From positions 20,357,798 to 20,421,797 of the forward strand of contig CM055113.1 in assembly GCA_029204225.1 (NCBI GenBank): 64,000 bases of DNA, in the 5' to 3' direction. The DNA comes from Diphasiastrum complanatum (lineage: Eukaryota > Streptophyta > Lycopodiopsida > Lycopodiales > Lycopodiaceae). The notes below the pieces were generated by a model. The model did no database searches, had not been told where the DNA came from, and saw only the letters and a program-made list of their open reading frames with translations. This document shows, in pieces, positions 60,672 through 64,000 of this stretch. How positions within the stretch are numbered: position 1 is the stretch's first letter; every line of letters starts with the position of its first letter. The position numbers and the translations under genes are program-made.

Positions 60672-63117
60672 ATGGCGAAAACTAAAAGAAGTCCTCCTAC
60701 CAATATGATTATATTCTTGAGAGAGACATTCGACTTGAGAAGATGCCTCATCAAGTTCATCAGAAAAGACCAAAGAGTGAGGTGCAAAAGGAGAGCTCAA
60801 ATTATTGAAAGAAGAAGAAGAGAAAGAAGAATTATTTTCTTTTTCAATTCAGTCATGGATCTTACAAATCGAGGAGCAGAATTCTTGTTTTTCTTGATAT
60901 TTTTCAACAATAATAGGTAAATCGTTGAAGAGTTTTTCTATTAAAATGAGAGGATTTCTTTTACACACCCATTCCATCTATATCTTGACCCAATCATCAA
61001 TAGCCATTAGAGTTGTGAGACAAAGAACCCTATCATGTATTTCAACAGAGGCACAAATTTAATTATCAAAATCATAATAAAATCAAGCTAAAATGCTTCG
61101 TTTGTGGAAAGAAGGGGCATTTTGCATCCGAATGCTACAAGAAGAAGAATGCACAAGAGGAGAGAAAACAAGGAAACCTTGCATATAAGAGGAGGAGGAT
61201 GAATGAGACTCATCCTTGATGGCATCTACATCCTCACCAACAAGCAAGAGCAACTCAAGAGAACCATGATGGATTGATAGTGGGGCTAGTTCCCACATGA
61301 CATTCCAAAATGACTATTTCTCTACTCTACTCTCTTTCAATGGTGCTAAAAAGTCTATCTTTACTACAAGTGATCAAGAGTGTAGAACAAATGGTGTTGG
61401 AACCATTCCTCTGTGTCTAGGATCTTCTAAAAGAATGGATCTAGATAATGTTCTTTATGTACCATCAATCACCAAAAATTTGCTAAGTGTTGGTCAACTT
61501 ATGGATAATGGTTTGGATGTCAACTTCAATCATGGTGTTTGTTCCATTTTGAAGAATGATGTTTGCATAGCAAAGGGATTTAAAAATGGAAGGTTGTTTA
61601 AATTGGATGCTAGTGTTGCTATTGTGAGTGTAAATATGACAAAGGAGGAGATCACTAAAGTGGAGCCAAGAGGTTAGGCCATCATAACTTCAAGTCAATG
61701 GAAATCATGTGTGCAAAGGAGCTAGCTCTTAGCCTCCCCAAGAATTTGTCAAAATGTGGTAAGTCATGTGAGGCTTGTGGTCTCTCAAAGACTCACAAGC
61801 AACCTTTTCCAAGTTCTACCACAAGATCTTCCACTTCTTTAGAGATTGTACATTCAAATGTGCATAGCTTCTCTCATGTGGCTAATGGAGGTGCAAAGGT
61901 TTATGTATCATTCATAGATGATCATTCAAGATATGCTTGGATCTATCTTTTGCCTATGAAGAGTATGGTCTTTGATTCATTTGTGAAGTTCAAAGCTTAG
62001 TTGAAAATCAACTTAATACTAAGATCACTCAACCATTCACTTCTTACACTCTCTTAACTTCAATGCTTGATGAACCAAGGTTCTATGAAGATGCTTGTAA
62101 GTCACAAAGTTGGATAGATGCCATGCAAGTGGAGTATGATGCTCTCATGGAGAATCATACTTGGGATCTTGTTGATCTTCCTCAAGGGAAAAAGCCACTT
62201 GGGCACAAGTGAGTGTATAGATTGTAGTATAATCAAGATGGGTCAATCAGCGAGTATAAGGCAAGGCTTGTGAAAAAAGGCTTCTTGCAAACAAAAGGCA
62301 TAGATTATGATGAAACTTTTGCTCCTAGAGCTAAGCTAGTAACTATAAGATTGATCATATCTCTTGCTACTCTCTCAATTGGGTTCTTTATCAACTTGAT
62401 ATGACTAATGCCTTTCTCGATGGCTACTTGGAGGAAGAGATCTACATGAGGCAACCTAGGGGCTTCATCAAGAAGGTATTTGAAGACAAGGTGTGTTTTT
62501 CGCAAAGGAGACTCTATGGACTCAAGTAAGCACCTAGATCTTGGTACTCTAAGCTCAACATCTTTCTAAACTCTCTAAACTTTTTTACGAGCTCTTATGA
62601 TCCGTCTTGTATGTAGATGACATTATTCTTAGTGGAAATGATCTTGATGGCATAAGAGATGTAAAGTTGCTTTGGCAAAAGAGTTTAGAATAGTTGATCT
62701 CGACCTATTACACTTCATTCTAGGAATAGAAGTTACTAGAGGTATGGATTTTAGCTTCATTTTTCAATCTAAATATGCTTTATATAAGATGATGAAGCAT
62801 CCTTTGAGGACATCACACTCTATAGAAGGCTTATAGGCTCCTTAATCTATTTGACTATAACTAGGCCTAATCTTAGTTATAGTGTTGGAAGATTACTCCA
62901 ATTTATGCAAAGTCCATTAGTATCTCAATGGAAAATGGCCAAAAGAGTCCTAAGCTACATCTCATCTACTAGGAATTTTGGCATACTTTATCAAGGGACT
63001 AATCTTGGCGTAAGAGCCTACTCGAAGTCATATTTTGTAGGTGACAAAGTGAAAATCCATTAGTGCATTTGCAACCTTCATTTGTGATGGAGTGGTGTCT
63101 TGGCTTCTCGAGACCCT
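60672..63117 (+). mobile_element. Copia element G, gag to RNase H fossil
   Basis: Plus-strand order: gag end, zinc knuckle CFVCGKKGHFASEC (61096-61137), protease and linker (LDNVLYVPSITKNLLSVGQL), GAG-pre-integrase, integrase start (SFIDDHSRYAWIYLLPMKS), reverse transcriptase (SEYKARLV-like, 62240; NAFLDGYLEEEIYMRQPRGF-like, 62405) and RNase H start (RPNLSYSVGRLLQFMQSP; FVGDKVKIH). The RNase H wording FVGDKV is the same as element B, so B and G are one family. It ends at about 63117 against element F. Many breaks. Confidence 0.85.
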
Positions 63118-64000
63118 TTCTACTTCAGACATCTTTATGTTGAAGAATTTCTTCCTCAAATGTAATTTGGATGTGGTATCCCTGATACCATGGAGAGTTG
63201 CTAGGATGTCCCATGCATCCTTAGTAGTCTGAGCAGCACTTATGTGAATGATTTGAGTGTCTCTTATGCTGAGAGTGATGAAGACAAATGCCTTGCCATC
63301 TTTCAGTCTCCATTTCCTGATAGTGGCTGCATTACCCTCTACTTTAACCTCTATGCCATCAACGATGTCCCACAGTTCCTTGGTTGATAGTATGGTCTTC
63401 ATTTTGAACTTCCAGAGATGGTAGTTACTTCCATCGAGTCTCTCGATGACAAAGGAACTAGAAGGTAGATCCATTCTAGTTGAGTGAGATCATTGGTAGA
63501 TACAACGATTTCAGAATATTGTTGGCTGCGCGCTTGCTAGAATGACGTCTTGATAGAAACAAGACTTGATAATTCGTAGTAGAAATGCATATTACTGAAC
63601 AGCCCGCTCTAATACCGTGTCAGAAATCAGTGGGAATGATATCAAACAGTGAGTACAATGCTTGAAGTGATAACTTCAGCTTACAATCGTTGAGCGTGAT
63701 AACGCTCGTTACAGAAATTGATGAAGATTCTAGGATTGATATCCTACAAAATATCTACAGCTACCTTTTGTTGCAGTTATTAGAACCGCCTCATTACAGT
63801 TAATGCATGTACAAAGTGGGCGAATTGTCAACGCGAAGTCGTTGGGTCAGATTTTAGACCGAATTTTACAAGTATCGAAAAATGTACAATGACTCGAAAA
63901 ATACTGACTCGAAAAATATAGAATTTTTCGAGTTGATCCAGTATCGAAATATTCTAGAAAATTCGATCCTAAATTTTTTGATCTTCTGCTCAAAAAATTA
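63118..64000 (-). mobile_element. Copia element F (same family as E): gag and LTR, cut by right edge
   Basis: On minus from 63474: MDLPSSSFVIERLDGSNYHL, KTILSTKELWDIVDG and TTSKLHLRKKFFNIKMSEV, closely matching element E's gag. Above it, 63475-63618 holds the leader and a decayed primer site, then LTR sequence continuing to the window end. It abuts element G's RNase H on the opposite strand. Confidence 0.85.

Noticed and set aside
1-64000. CRISPR arrays, bacterial operons or organelle DNA
   Set aside because: No regularly spaced identical repeats, no ribosome-binding-site-led gene clusters and no organelle genes. Introns and LTR elements indicate nuclear plant DNA.
1-64000. tRNA and rRNA genes
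   Set aside because: No cloverleaf with A/B box consensus or rRNA core was recognised by eye. TGGTATCAGAGC hits are primer sites, not tRNA genes. A tRNAscan-SE run would settle it.

Overview
The window reads as nuclear DNA of a land plant. The evidence is spliceosomal introns (GT...AG) in several genes, many plant-type Ty1/copia and Ty3/gypsy LTR elements with initiator-Met-tRNA primer sites (TGGTATCAGAGC), a MULE-type transposase gene, and one compact plant phosphatidylethanolamine-binding-protein (PEBP) gene. The sequence is AT-rich, gene-poor and full of old, overlapping transposon remains. A non-seed plant (fern, lycophyte or bryophyte) is possible but cannot be decided from the sequence alone.

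Layout. 1-2.0 kb (minus): an unrecognised multi-exon gene family member; a short partial copy sits at 11.2-11.4 kb (plus). 2.4-8.0 kb: copia and gypsy fragments on both strands plus a 300-bp direct repeat pair. 8.2-9.6 kb (minus): a second unrecognised multi-exon gene. 10.4-13.6 kb: two copia fragments. 13.6-17.1 kb: mostly empty. 17.38-18.49 kb (plus): the only clearly intact host gene, a four-exon PEBP gene. 19.2-27.6 kb: a copia element on minus (B) split by a nearly full-length copia element on plus (A, two LTRs). 28.4-28.8 kb: a MITE with 36-bp inverted ends. 28.8-32.5 kb (minus): a MULE/SWIM transposase-like gene. 33.8-35.2 kb: a tandem duplication, a GC-rich foldback structure and a pyrimidine-rich island. 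36.4-37.0 kb: a solo LTR with perfect 5-bp target duplication. 37.4-41.3 kb (plus): an 11-exon gene with a ParB-like DGNHR motif and a possible methyltransferase-like C-terminal half. 41.3-64 kb: an LTR-element graveyard, including a chromovirus inserted into a coiled-coil coding stretch, a gypsy element carrying a large extra coding region after integrase, two copies of one copia family on minus, and another copia on plus.

The most unusual items are the ParB-like multi-exon gene, the gypsy element with an extra coding region (LGLP-type plant transposon-protein-like domain plus long coiled coil) preceded by a GAA/TTC-rich heat-shock-element-like array, and the unrecognised dispersed family at 1-2 kb and 11.2 kb. 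The PEBP gene is probably the only ordinary working gene. The rest mainly records insertion, nesting and decay.
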